Of a DNA stretch of 27,241 nucleotides, positions 1 through 7,336 are shown piece after piece. This DNA comes from JBBTVO01 sp038063195 (GTDB taxonomy: Bacteria > Patescibacteriota > Microgenomatia > Levybacterales > UBA12049): the NCBI GenBank assembly GCA_038063195.1, contig JBBTVO010000009.1:1-27241 (forward strand). The letters run 5' to 3'. Below the pieces are notes generated by a model. That model did not search any database. It worked only from the letters and a program-made list of their open reading frames with translations, and was not told the DNA's origin. The position numbers were made by a program, and so were the translations under genes. Position 1 is the first letter of the stretch. Each line of letters begins with the position of its first letter.

Positions 1-50
1 GCACATGATGAGCAATGCATTCCATTGATTTTTAATTTTATTTTTTTCAT
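1..50 (-). CDS. HMA-domain (CopZ-like) copper-binding protein, N-terminal fragment
   Basis: The stop codon of the upstream exporter gene overlaps this ATG (ATGA). The 16 visible codons read M-K-K-I-K-L-K-I-N-G-M-H-C-S-S-C and run off the left window edge. GMHCxxC preceded by a short beta strand is the Cu+-binding loop of heavy-metal-associated (HMA) domains, so this is the start of either a free copper chaperone (CopZ-like) or the N-terminal HMA of a larger protein. The 4-base overlap makes it a member of the copper operon. Only the first 16 residues are visible, so the total length and any fused domain are unknown. Confidence 0.75.
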   Translation of the reverse strand, partial: MKKIKLKINGMHCSSC

Positions 51-1198
51 ATTACCTCTATTGTACCTCTGTACATTCCCATACTACACATAAAAGCTAG
101 TGTTTGAGGCTTTGAAGGTGCGGTAAAAGTAATTGTGTCAGAAGTTCCATATGGTACTGTTTTTTGAATTCCAAGAGAAGGAATTGTGAATGCCTGTATG
201 CATCCCTGCCCGCCGGTATTAGCAAGATGCAGAGTAATTGAGGCGCCTGCTTTAATTGAGAAATTGCTTGGCGAATACCCCGTCTGTCCGATATTTATTG
301 TTGCTTCTGTTGCGGTTTGATTTTCTGAATTTTGTGCCGACGCAGAATTGAACATACCCTGCCAAATATTCTCCAAGGTAAAATTACTTCCGGTCAAAGC
401 AAGAGCATTGTTAGCATTAAAAATTGCCAAAAGTATAAGTGCAAATGCCGCGATTCTTATAAATTTCTGGTGCAGTACATCTCCCAGTTTTGTAGCAAAA
501 TACCCAAGTACGAAAAATAGCGGAGAAGTTCCCAGAACAAAAGCGGCTAAAATTGCTGCCCCCATGAAGGGGTTTGCAGAGCCAATAGATAACGCCATCA
601 TTGCCTGAGTAGTGCCGCATGGAATAAAGACCGTAAATGCTCCTAATAATATAGGTGCAAATAAGGAAGATTGCTTTGATTGTCTATGAACTAGTCTTGT
701 TAAAAATCTCGGCGGCGTAATTACAAAATAGCGGAAAATTGGATGAACATTTAATAAATTAAGTGCAGTACCGACCATAAAAATAGCAACCGCGAATTGC
801 ATGATGATTTTTGCGGTTAGTGAGAGCTGAAAAGCCGAGCCGAGAGACCCAAGTAGAAATCCAAGAATAGTATATGCAACAAGTTTTGCAAGAAGAAACG
901 AAGCGATTGGCAAAGCATTTCCGGATTTATTCATCTTATCTTTCAGTTTTTCTTCTTCTCCCTGAGCAAGAGTTGCAGCAAGAAGTCCTCCCTGAACAGC
1001 AAGGCATGACAGACCACCGACAAAAAGACCCGTGAAGAAAATAGCTAAAAGATTTGTGCCTTGTGAGAGCTTTGGTGCTTCCGGGATTATTGAAGTAAGT
1101 GTCATTGAATCAGGTTTAAAAAGCAAAAATGCCATAGCAGTAATAGCAACAGAAAGAAAACCAATTATCCATTTTACACCTGGCTGATTGTTGTCCAT
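47..1198 (-). CDS. SafE/TauE-like membrane transporter fused to a C-terminal cupredoxin domain
   Basis: 383 residues. After an N-terminal membrane segment (about 10-28) come several hydrophobic helices (about 50-270) of the sulfite-exporter TauE/SafE, UreH-like type, with conserved small-residue and Cys features (GGLSC near 61-65; IPCGTTQAMM in a later helix). Residues about 295-383 form a cupredoxin-like beta domain with likely ligands Cys333 (GGQGC) and the C-terminal loop C371-S-M-G-M375. SafE-like proteins with cupredoxin domains recur in copper loci. I infer membrane movement or handling of copper, with the cupredoxin outside. It lies 12 bases downstream of copA and overlaps the next HMA gene by 4 bases. 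The substrate is not proven by sequence. Confidence 0.85.
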   Translation of the reverse strand: MDNNQPGVKWIIGFLSVAITAMAFLLFKPDSMTLTSIIPEAPKLSQGTNLLAIFFTGLFVGGLSCLAVQGGLLAATLAQGEEEKLKDKMNKSGNALPIASFLLAKLVAYTILGFLLGSLGSAFQLSLTAKIIMQFAVAIFMVGTALNLLNVHPIFRYFVITPPRFLTRLVHRQSKQSSLFAPILLGAFTVFIPCGTTQAMMALSIGSANPFMGAAILAAFVLGTSPLFFVLGYFATKLGDVLHQKFIRIAAFALILLAIFNANNALALTGSNFTLENIWQGMFNSASAQNSENQTATEATINIGQTGYSPSNFSIKAGASITLHLANTGGQGCIQAFTIPSLGIQKTVPYGTSDTITFTAPSKPQTLAFMCSMGMYRGTIEVI

Positions 1199-1210
1199 AG
1201 GAGAATTATA

Positions 1211-3478
1211 TCAGATTTTATATCGCTTCAACAAAAGCGAATTCGATACAACTGAGATAGATGATGATGCCATAGCAACTGACGCAAAAATAGGACTTAA
1301 AAGAATTCCAAAAAATGGGAAGAGAACGCCCATGGCAACCGGAATGAGTAATACATTATATCCAAAAGCCCAGAAGAGATTGAGCTTGATTGTCCGCATT
1401 GTTTTTTTAGAAAGTTCGATAGCTGATGCGACACTTCGCAAATCTTTATTGATCAAGGTAATATCTGCCGCTTCTATAGCCACATCTGTTCCTGTCCCCA
1501 TAGCTATGCCAACATCAGCAGCAACAAGAGCCGGAGCATCGTTAATACCGTCGCCAACCATAGCAACCTTCTTACCTTCTGCCTGAATTTTCCTAATTTC
1601 CGCTTCTTTCTGGTCAGGCAATACTTCTGCTAATACTCTTTTTATTCCCAATTTTGAGGCAATGGCTTTTGCTGTTCGCGGGTTATCTCCGGTAATCATT
1701 ATCACCTCTATACCTTTTCTTTGAAGTGCTTCTACGCCATCCCTAGCCGATTCTTTAATAGTATCTGCAACTGCAATAAGTCCTGCTAACTCACCATCTG
1801 TTCCCAGCATCATTACTGTTTTACCTTCATTCTCTAATTTCTCAATTTGTTCTATATATGAATTCAGAGAAATCTTTTCTCTCTCCATTAATCTTTTGTT
1901 GCCAAAATAAATTATTTTTTTATTTACTATCCCCTCAACTCCGTGTCCTGCAATTGCTTTAAATTTAGAAACTGATTCTGTGACAATTTTTTCCTCTTCG
2001 GCTTTCCTAACAAATGCTTCAGCTAAAGAGTGTTCTGATCCTTTTTCAATAGAAGCAGCAAGTTGCAGTATTGACCTCGCAGGTTGCGAGCCTTTAACCT
2101 GCAGGGTCGGAATAATATCTGTCACTTCAGGCTTGCCTTTTGTTAAAGTACCGGTTTTGTCAAAAACAACAGTATTTACTTTATGAGCAATCTCAAGACT
2201 TTGCGCATCTTTAATAAGGATTCCTTTCTCTGCTCCAAGTCCAGTACCTACCATTATCGCAGTTGGGGTTGCCAGCCCCATTGCGCAAGGACAGGCAATA
2301 ATTAGCACTGCTACGGTATTAAGTAATGCAAAAAGTAATGCAGGACTTGGGCCAAAAACGTACCAGACACCAAAAGTGGCAAAAGCCAACATAATCACAA
2401 TTGGTACAAAATATGAAGAAATTAAATCAGCTACGCGTTGTATTGGAGCTTTTGATCCTTGTGCTTCTTGGACAAGTTTAATAATTTGAGCAAGCATTGT
2501 ATCTTGCCCGACTTTAGCAGCTTTATAAGTAAACGTCCCTGATTTATTTATTGTTGCACCAACAACCGTATCTCCTTTTGCTTTATCAACCGGAATACTT
2601 TCACCAGTTATCATTGACTCATCAACTGATGAGTTTCCTTCCAAAAGTATTCCATCTACAGGGATCTTTTCACCAGGCCTGACTCTAATAACATCTCCTA
2701 TCACAACTTGTTCAATTGGAATATCTACTTCTTTTTCCGCTTCGACAGTAAAGCGAGGCGAGCCATCCGATATGACTCTTGCAGTCTTTGCTTGCATACC
2801 AATTAGTTTTTTAATTGCCTCAGATGTTTGCCCTTTGGCTCTGGCTTCAAAATAGCGGCCTAACAAGATTAAACCAATTACTATCGTGGCAACATCAAAA
2901 TAAGGCATTGCTTCCAAGCCTAAATTCATAACTATATTAGGAAAGAATGTAACGAAAGCAGAATATAGATAAGCCACAGTGGTACCCAGAGCAACCAGAG
3001 TATCCATATTAGCTGTTCTATGTTTAAGCGCAGGAATTGTTGCTCTATAAAAATCCCAACCAGCCCAGAATTGAACAGGTGTCGCAAGTAGTAACTGCAC
3101 CCAAAAGTTCTTTAATAATTCAGGAGCAGTATTGATAAGTCCTGGAAAACTTCCCCAAAAGATGAATCCACCTAAGAAAAGACTGACTGCTACTTTATTT
3201 CTTAACTTTTTAAGCTCTTTTGCTTTTTCAATTTCCTCTTGGTCTTCTGAAACAGCATTATGCTCAGTTACAACTTTATACCCGACATTAGAAACTGCCG
3301 AGACAATTTGTTCTTCACGGCATGTGTCCGGATCGTAAGTGACCGTTGCTTTTTCAGTAGCTAAATTCACTACAGCATCCATAACTCCGGGAGTTCTCTT
3401 CAGAGATTTCTCAATTACTCTTACACAAGATGCACAATGCATACCCCTAACTGGATATGATTTCTTGACTTCTGTCAT
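1211..3478 (-). CDS. copA: Copper-exporting P1B-type ATPase
   Basis: 755 residues, normal for the family. One N-terminal HMA domain with GMHCASC (Cys15, Cys18); TGES actuator loop; the intramembrane CPC metal site (Cys396-Pro397-Cys398, IACPCAMGLATP); the phosphorylated Asp440 in DKTGTLT; GDGINDAP around Asp643-Asp647; and a C-terminal membrane pair containing the YN and MxxSS-type residues of Cu+ pumps (YNVLLIP; MASSSISVVSNSLLL). It pumps cytosolic Cu+ (or Ag+) outward using ATP. The HP motif reads SEHS (His483-Ser484) instead of the usual SEHP. The ATG overlaps the stop of the small Cys-rich gene (ATGA), so translation is probably coupled. Assignment is secure; Cu versus Ag preference cannot be seen. 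Confidence 0.97.
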   Translation of the reverse strand: MTEVKKSYPVRGMHCASCVRVIEKSLKRTPGVMDAVVNLATEKATVTYDPDTCREEQIVSAVSNVGYKVVTEHNAVSEDQEEIEKAKELKKLRNKVAVSLFLGGFIFWGSFPGLINTAPELLKNFWVQLLLATPVQFWAGWDFYRATIPALKHRTANMDTLVALGTTVAYLYSAFVTFFPNIVMNLGLEAMPYFDVATIVIGLILLGRYFEARAKGQTSEAIKKLIGMQAKTARVISDGSPRFTVEAEKEVDIPIEQVVIGDVIRVRPGEKIPVDGILLEGNSSVDESMITGESIPVDKAKGDTVVGATINKSGTFTYKAAKVGQDTMLAQIIKLVQEAQGSKAPIQRVADLISSYFVPIVIMLAFATFGVWYVFGPSPALLFALLNTVAVLIIACPCAMGLATPTAIMVGTGLGAEKGILIKDAQSLEIAHKVNTVVFDKTGTLTKGKPEVTDIIPTLQVKGSQPARSILQLAASIEKGSEHSLAEAFVRKAEEEKIVTESVSKFKAIAGHGVEGIVNKKIIYFGNKRLMEREKISLNSYIEQIEKLENEGKTVMMLGTDGELAGLIAVADTIKESARDGVEALQRKGIEVIMITGDNPRTAKAIASKLGIKRVLAEVLPDQKEAEIRKIQAEGKKVAMVGDGINDAPALVAADVGIAMGTGTDVAIEAADITLINKDLRSVASAIELSKKTMRTIKLNLFWAFGYNVLLIPVAMGVLFPFFGILLSPIFASVAMASSSISVVSNSLLLKRYKI

Positions 3479-3633
3479 ATATTTTTATAATTTTCTTTAT
3501 TCATAGAGTATTTAGTAATTTCTAAATTGCAACTGTTGTATTTCTTACACCAATTTTCGCATTTCCTAGCTAAGTCTTTGCTAGCATAGGACAGTCTGCA
3601 TTCAGGACAGGTATATACTTTAGCTTTTGCCAT
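3475..3633 (-). CDS. 52-residue Cys-rich small protein, zinc-ribbon-like, unknown role
   Basis: A 52-codon gene from ATG at 3633 to TGA at 3475-3477. The protein is lysine-rich and carries YTCPEC (Cys9, Cys12), then KCENWCKKYNSCNLE (Cys25, Cys29, Cys35): five cysteines in a pattern that suggests metal binding. No membrane segment. It begins one base after the stop of the cupredoxin gene, and its TGA overlaps the copA ATG, an arrangement that supports a real translated gene despite its size. I recall similar short CPEC...C...CNLEI proteins beside copper ATPases in CPR bacteria and archaea, but cannot search for them here. A cytosolic copper or zinc binding role tied to CopA is inference. Confidence 0.8.
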   Translation of the reverse strand: MAKAKVYTCPECRLSYASKDLARKCENWCKKYNSCNLEITKYSMNKENYKNI

Positions 3634-3634
3634 A

Positions 3635-3994
3635 TTAGTTCACCACAATCTTTCCGTGGAACATATTCATCCCACAGGTAAATTGGAACTCACCTTCTTC
3701 TCTTGGAGTAATTTCAATCGTAATCTTTTTATTAAGAGGCAGGTACTTTCTAATTTTAAAATCTGATAGAATTACATCTTCGAGACAACTAGAAGGATCC
3801 TTACGCAAGAATGTAATTTTAGTAGTTTTATTTTTTAGTATAGAAATAACCTCGGGCTTATAGCCACCCTCAACAATAATGTCAATACTATCCTGCACTG
3901 CAATCACCTCCTCTTTCCGCATTAAGAAAAACCAATAAGTAAAGGCAATACCTCCGATACTGAATAATATAATTAAAATTTTATCAATGCTCAT
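3635..3994 (-). CDS. Membrane-anchored cupredoxin-domain protein
   Basis: 119 residues. One N-terminal membrane helix (about 4-25) followed by a cupredoxin_1-type beta domain. Likely metal ligands are Cys70 (SSCLEDV) and the C-terminal loop C107-G-M-N-M-F-H-G with Met111 and His113. The orientation (basic RKEE after the helix, domain after it) is ambiguous, but a domain outside the membrane is expected for this family. It probably binds copper at the cell surface. It lies 3 bases downstream of the SRPBCC gene and 1 base upstream of the 52-residue gene. It is the second cupredoxin of the operon, distinct from the one fused to the SafE-like exporter. Confidence 0.88.
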   Translation of the reverse strand: MSIDKILIILFSIGGIAFTYWFFLMRKEEVIAVQDSIDIIVEGGYKPEVISILKNKTTKITFLRKDPSSCLEDVILSDFKIRKYLPLNKKITIEITPREEGEFQFTCGMNMFHGKIVVN

Positions 3995-3997
3995 AAA

Positions 3998-4492
3998 TTA
4001 TTTTTTATTAAATTCATTGCTGGCACCATTAATCATTTGTTTGACGCACCATTTTGCATAAAATTCTCCAAACAGGTAGCCAATCCAACGAGTACCAAGA
4101 GATTTAGGAAATTCATAATCGATAAATACTGTAAACCGAGAGTTATTTTTATCCGGCACAATTTCAAAACCTAATTTATAGTGATCGATGACAATCAAGC
4201 TTATGTTGCCGACAGTCTGCCACTCTTTACGAAAAGGAGACTCATGTCGCGTAACTACCTCGTCAAGAAACAGCTTAATCCCAAAAACAGCCCCCTTCAT
4301 TTGTAAGTGTGATCCCACTTTCTGAAACTTTCCTTCATCAACCGAAGCGTCCATTTTTCCCCCGCCCATCATCCAGCTGGATTGGTTCATGTGTGAGGAG
4401 AGATTAGAATGATCATCCACATACTCAAAAACTGCTTTTGGAGCAGCAGTGATAAGCTTAGTATCTTCATAATGCCTTAACTTCTTATTCAT
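3998..4492 (-). CDS. SRPBCC-fold (polyketide cyclase/START-like) protein
   Basis: 164 residues with the layout of SRPBCC/CoxG-like proteins: an opening strand with APKAVFEYVDDHSNL (typical 'ap.e.vw..v.D...l'), central strands (VGSHLQMKGAVFGIKLFLDEVVTRHESP) and a long C-terminal helix (GEFYAKWCVKQMINGASNEF). No signal peptide or membrane helix, so probably cytosolic. The stretch SSHMNQSSWMMGGGKM is unusually rich in Met and His, which is suggestive in a copper operon but not proof of metal binding. The ligand of this fold cannot be inferred. Gaps of 12 and 3 bases to its neighbours place it firmly in the operon. Confidence 0.75.
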   Translation of the reverse strand: MNKKLRHYEDTKLITAAPKAVFEYVDDHSNLSSHMNQSSWMMGGGKMDASVDEGKFQKVGSHLQMKGAVFGIKLFLDEVVTRHESPFRKEWQTVGNISLIVIDHYKLGFEIVPDKNNSRFTVFIDYEFPKSLGTRWIGYLFGEFYAKWCVKQMINGASNEFNKK

Positions 4493-4504
4493 AACGGTTT
4501 AATT

Positions 4505-5014
4505 TCAGCAATCGGTACTTTTCTTAGCTTTTTCTTCAATATATTCTTTTTTCACAGCATCTTTCAGATGATTACTCTTGTTGTTTCCAATTAGAACTAC
4601 GAGACTGTCCTCGGGCCCTATTTTAAGATTTCCGAATTGTTCAACTTTATTGCCGTTAATATAAGTTGTTGCTTTAGAATAATCGAGTTTGTAATCTATG
4701 TTTATAAATAAATCACGCCAATAAGCATTTTCTTGTTCAACATGAACAACGTCCCCGACTAAATCGTGCAAATGTGCTTTTTCAGCCTGAATGTCTTCAT
4801 CCGAATCTTCATGTTCCGTATCTTCACTGCATGGTTTTACTCTCATATATTTAAAATCGGAGAAATCAATTTTTTTGTCATCCCGAAAAACAACAAATCC
4901 GGCATGATAGTGCACTTTTTTAACTGGGGCCATTTTCTTATACAGAAAAAAAGATGAAAACCCAATTATTAAAACAAAAATGAACAATATATATTTAAAA
5001 TATTTTCTTATCAT
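4505..5014 (-). CDS. Membrane-anchored His-rich protein, unknown family
   Basis: 169 residues. One N-terminal membrane helix (about 7-25), then a soluble region with a potential metal-binding set: His35-x-His37 (VHYHAGF), Cys62, His68, His81-x-His83 (AHLHD), His91 (VVHVE) and a C-terminal Cys169. An acidic loop (about 64-78) sits between them. The second half (INGNKV..FG.LKIGPEDSLVVLIG) resembles small beta domains seen in uncharacterised CPR and archaeal envelope proteins with a HLHD.xGDVVHxH signature. I know no assigned function. An extracytoplasmic copper-binding role is inferred only from the histidines and the operon. Confidence 0.75.
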   Translation of the reverse strand: MIRKYFKYILFIFVLIIGFSSFFLYKKMAPVKKVHYHAGFVVFRDDKKIDFSDFKYMRVKPCSEDTEHEDSDEDIQAEKAHLHDLVGDVVHVEQENAYWRDLFINIDYKLDYSKATTYINGNKVEQFGNLKIGPEDSLVVLIGNNKSNHLKDAVKKEYIEEKAKKSTDC

Positions 5015-5025
5015 TATCGTAAAAA

Positions 5026-5298
5026 TTATTTACTCCACTTATTATAAAGCAGTGTTCCCGTATATGCCGTTATCCAGGTCAAAACTGCTAGGCTAATTGC
5101 TCCAAATAAAAATGTCCCGATATCCATTGACGCTGTGCCTTTTATACTGTCTACGCTGAACGTGTGGAACCAGCTTTTGGCAACACTAAAAAGAAAATCG
5201 GGAGCTACAAGTGATATAATTCTGCATAAGACATACAGCCCCAACGCGACAGTAGTAAATGCATTTGCTAATGCTATTGGTTTTAGCATAGTTCTCAC
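5026..5298 (-). CDS. DUF5676-like small membrane protein
   Basis: 90 residues with two membrane helices (about 6-30 and 60-84). The elements LCRIISLVAPDFLF, SWFHTFSVD and FGAISLAVLTWITAYTGTLLYNKW match what I recall of DUF5676 membrane proteins, which are often found near copper genes. It is preceded by a strong Shine-Dalgarno (GGAGGT, 7 bases before ATG). The 40 bases upstream also contain a GC-rich hairpin. Function unknown. The family label is moderately sure, the gene itself very sure. Confidence 0.8.
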   Translation of the reverse strand: MRTMLKPIALANAFTTVALGLYVLCRIISLVAPDFLFSVAKSWFHTFSVDSIKGTASMDIGTFLFGAISLAVLTWITAYTGTLLYNKWSK

Positions 5299-5308
5299 CT
5301 CCCTCCTT

Positions 5309-5333
5309 GCCTCGCCGAAGCCTCGGCGGAGGC
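5309..5333. repeat. GC-rich imperfect palindrome inside the copper operon
   Basis: Arms GCCTC-GCCGA (5309-5318) and TCGGC-G-GAGGC (5323-5333) give a 10-bp stem with one bulged G and a 4-base loop. It is strikingly GC-rich against the A/T-rich surroundings. It lies between the 43-residue gene and the DUF5676 gene, just upstream of the latter's Shine-Dalgarno. It could be an interspersed palindromic repeat, or an RNA element affecting mRNA stability or downstream translation; there is no T-tract, so a classical terminator is unlikely. Confidence 0.7.
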
Positions 5334-5338
5334 GGGTC

Positions 5339-5470
5339 TCATTTCTTGTTAATCTGTTTCCATAACCATATTCCGAGCAGTATTAAATCTATCAGGAGTA
5401 CAATCCAAAATATGCCTCCTAATAAGCCAAATCCTCCCATCATTCCGCCGAAATTTCCATATCCCATCAT
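5339..5470 (-). CDS. 43-residue Gly/Met-rich single-helix membrane protein
   Basis: A 43-codon gene starting at ATG 5470, six bases after a strong Shine-Dalgarno (GGGGAGGT), and ending with TGA at 5339-5341. The N-terminus is Gly/Met-rich (MMGYGNFGGMMGGFG), followed by one hydrophobic helix (about residues 16-37) and a basic tail (KQINKK). It resembles the N-terminal part of the small MMG.G..-type membrane proteins, often with SHOCT domains, that accompany copper genes, but has no SHOCT domain. The methionine-rich, presumably external segment could bind Cu+, which is inference. The strong ribosome binding site and operon position support translation. Confidence 0.75.
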   Translation of the reverse strand: MMGYGNFGGMMGGFGLLGGIFWIVLLIDLILLGIWLWKQINKK

Positions 5471-5551
5471 ATTAATTACCTCCCCTCGTAAAATTTAAAA
5501 TCCCCACCCGTTGTACCATTTTCTCATCTGTTCTATATTCATATATTCAGC

Positions 5552-6385
5552 TTATATCTTTCTTGCGATCTTATAAAGCACAAAAACTATTACTGCGGCA
5601 AATACGAGATTTAATATAAGATTGTCTCCGACAAACTGATTAACATACTTACTCGTATCGGTAATCATTTTAGTAAACCCTTCGGTATCGCTTTTTCCCA
5701 ATCTCCCGATAGATTTGAGATAAATAATCAATACGCCGGTAAGAAAGAAGATAACTCCTGCGATAAGATTACTTAAAATAACTATCCGTTCTTTCCCAAA
5801 TAGGTAAAAACTAGTGATCGGCTTCCTAAGAACCATAAATTTTGTTATTTTATTCGATAGAAATACTGCAATGAAAAGAAGAGGCATCACCATTCCTAAA
5901 ACATACATTCCTCCAATTGTCAGTGCTGCTAGGAAATTAGTAGAAAGAAATGTCAGAGTAAGTATCCCAATAAGAACAGGGGCACAGCAGGCGCTTGTAA
6001 TTCCAGAAAATATTCCAAGTGTAAAAACTGACATAATATCTGTTTTCCCCGGGTCGCGTCCTGGTAAGTTTGGCATGGGAAATTTTATTCCAAGAAGAGT
6101 GATCGCTGAGGCAATCAACATTACAAACCCGCCTAAGTAATAGATGCTGTCATGATAGACAAAAAGAAATTTTGACAGTGCTGCTACTCCCAAAACCGCC
6201 GGCATCATCACAACAAAAATTCCCAAACCAAATACGAGAGTCATAAGAACCACTTTCTCCTTTTCCTTAAATACACTGCCCAAATAAGCAGGAAGCAGAA
6301 AAGAGATGCAGCACGGAGCAAAAAGCGCCACCATTCCGGCAACAAATGCGGCAATAAGTGATGTTTGGAATAACAGTCCCTCCAT
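5552..6385 (-). CDS. ccdA: CcdA/DsbD-type transmembrane thiol-disulfide transporter
   Basis: 277 residues and about seven hydrophobic helices. It has the two conserved Cys-Pro sites of the CcdA/DsbD membrane domain: APCC (Cys25-Cys26) in helix 1 and ACCAP (Cys133-Cys134) in helix 4. CcdA proteins carry electrons from cytosolic thioredoxin to thiols outside the membrane. Each site has CC rather than a single Cys. Its ATG overlaps the TAA of the preceding Cys/His protein by one base (TAATG), which suggests coupled translation and a functional link. In this operon it may keep cysteines of the cupredoxins or the preceding protein reduced and able to bind copper (inference). Confidence 0.9.
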   Translation of the reverse strand: MEGLLFQTSLIAAFVAGMVALFAPCCISFLLPAYLGSVFKEKEKVVLMTLVFGLGIFVVMMPAVLGVAALSKFLFVYHDSIYYLGGFVMLIASAITLLGIKFPMPNLPGRDPGKTDIMSVFTLGIFSGITSACCAPVLIGILTLTFLSTNFLAALTIGGMYVLGMVMPLLFIAVFLSNKITKFMVLRKPITSFYLFGKERIVILSNLIAGVIFFLTGVLIIYLKSIGRLGKSDTEGFTKMITDTSKYVNQFVGDNLILNLVFAAVIVFVLYKIARKI

Positions 6386-7335
6386 TATGCTCCGCAGCCT
6401 CCTTGCTGAATATTTAAGCCCGGTACGTTTTGAACATTTTGCTGTACTTGCTGTGAGCCTTGCGCTGAAGAGTATTGAGAGGACAATGCGAGTTTTGCAT
6501 CAACTTTATCCCAATCGGTACTCCGGGAATTAAAATATGCTGCAAGCTCTATATATTGCTGAGGGAACCAAAATGAATTAAGCGCCAAAAGATCTCTGTA
6601 GATTTGTTTTTCCGATATTCCCTGGGCAACGGCAGCTTCTATGTATCCCAATGCTGCCATTCCATGGTTGCAGTCGGGGAATTCAGTAGAATTATTACAG
6701 CAGGAGCGGTAGGTATTTAGAGCAATTTTCTTAACCAATTCCTGTTGCTGCGGATTGAGTTTGATAATTTCCGAAGAAGAATAAAGCTCGGTGGTAGGCT
6801 TTGTTCCCAAATTCCATCCGCCGGTAGATGCAAAACTCATAGCATCACCCTTGCCATATGTCTTCATAGATCCTTCCTCAAGAATTTTATTTTTATTAAC
6901 AAGTCCCAGTGCCCATAGAGTATTTACCATAAAGCGGGAATTTTTTTCATTAATCATCATGTGATCACGCGAATTTTCACTAAGGTATTTCATCTGCTCC
7001 TTTGCATATTGGTCTTGCTTAAACAGCTCATCATACTTTGTTTTATCGATAACACCCGAATCAAGAAGCTGTTTTCCGATATCATTCCATCTGACAGACA
7101 AAGAATATCCTTTCTGAGGCAATACTTCTTGCTTAAGAATCTGAACAAGTTCTTCCGGATTTTTTGTTGCTTTGGCAAGAGCGAAGATCTGCGCGTCGAA
7201 GTTTTTCTTCATAATGTAATACTGTACAAATCCAGTTGCCATAATAGAATTCACAAGTAATACCGTAACTAACCATAATGGGATAGCTTTTGATAATATT
7301 TTTTTACATTTATTTTTAATTTTTTTTGCGCGCAT
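6385..7335 (-). CDS. Uncharacterised membrane-anchored Cys/His protein next to CcdA
   Basis: 316 residues. A basic N-terminus, one membrane helix (about 18-38), and a long, probably external part. Residues about 58-105 are helical and contain a segment (EELVQILKQ...GYSLSVRWNDIGKQLLDSGVID) that suggests a small helical domain. The most striking block is RSCCNNSTEFPDCNHGMAALG with Cys212-Cys213, Cys222 and His224, followed by FWFPQQYIELA. The C-terminus ends GGCGA (Cys314) after a Gln/Ser-rich linker. The Cys/His cluster looks like a metal or redox centre. It starts 1 base after the DUF1573 gene and overlaps ccdA by 1 base. I do not recognise the function. Confidence 0.8.
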   Translation of the reverse strand: MRAKKIKNKCKKILSKAIPLWLVTVLLVNSIMATGFVQYYIMKKNFDAQIFALAKATKNPEELVQILKQEVLPQKGYSLSVRWNDIGKQLLDSGVIDKTKYDELFKQDQYAKEQMKYLSENSRDHMMINEKNSRFMVNTLWALGLVNKNKILEEGSMKTYGKGDAMSFASTGGWNLGTKPTTELYSSSEIIKLNPQQQELVKKIALNTYRSCCNNSTEFPDCNHGMAALGYIEAAVAQGISEKQIYRDLLALNSFWFPQQYIELAAYFNSRSTDWDKVDAKLALSSQYSSAQGSQQVQQNVQNVPGLNIQQGGCGA

Positions 7336-7336
7336 A

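Noticed and set aside
1188..1586. Plus-strand frames over copA and other operon genes
   Set aside because: They mirror well-supported minus-strand genes and have no ribosome site or family resemblance.
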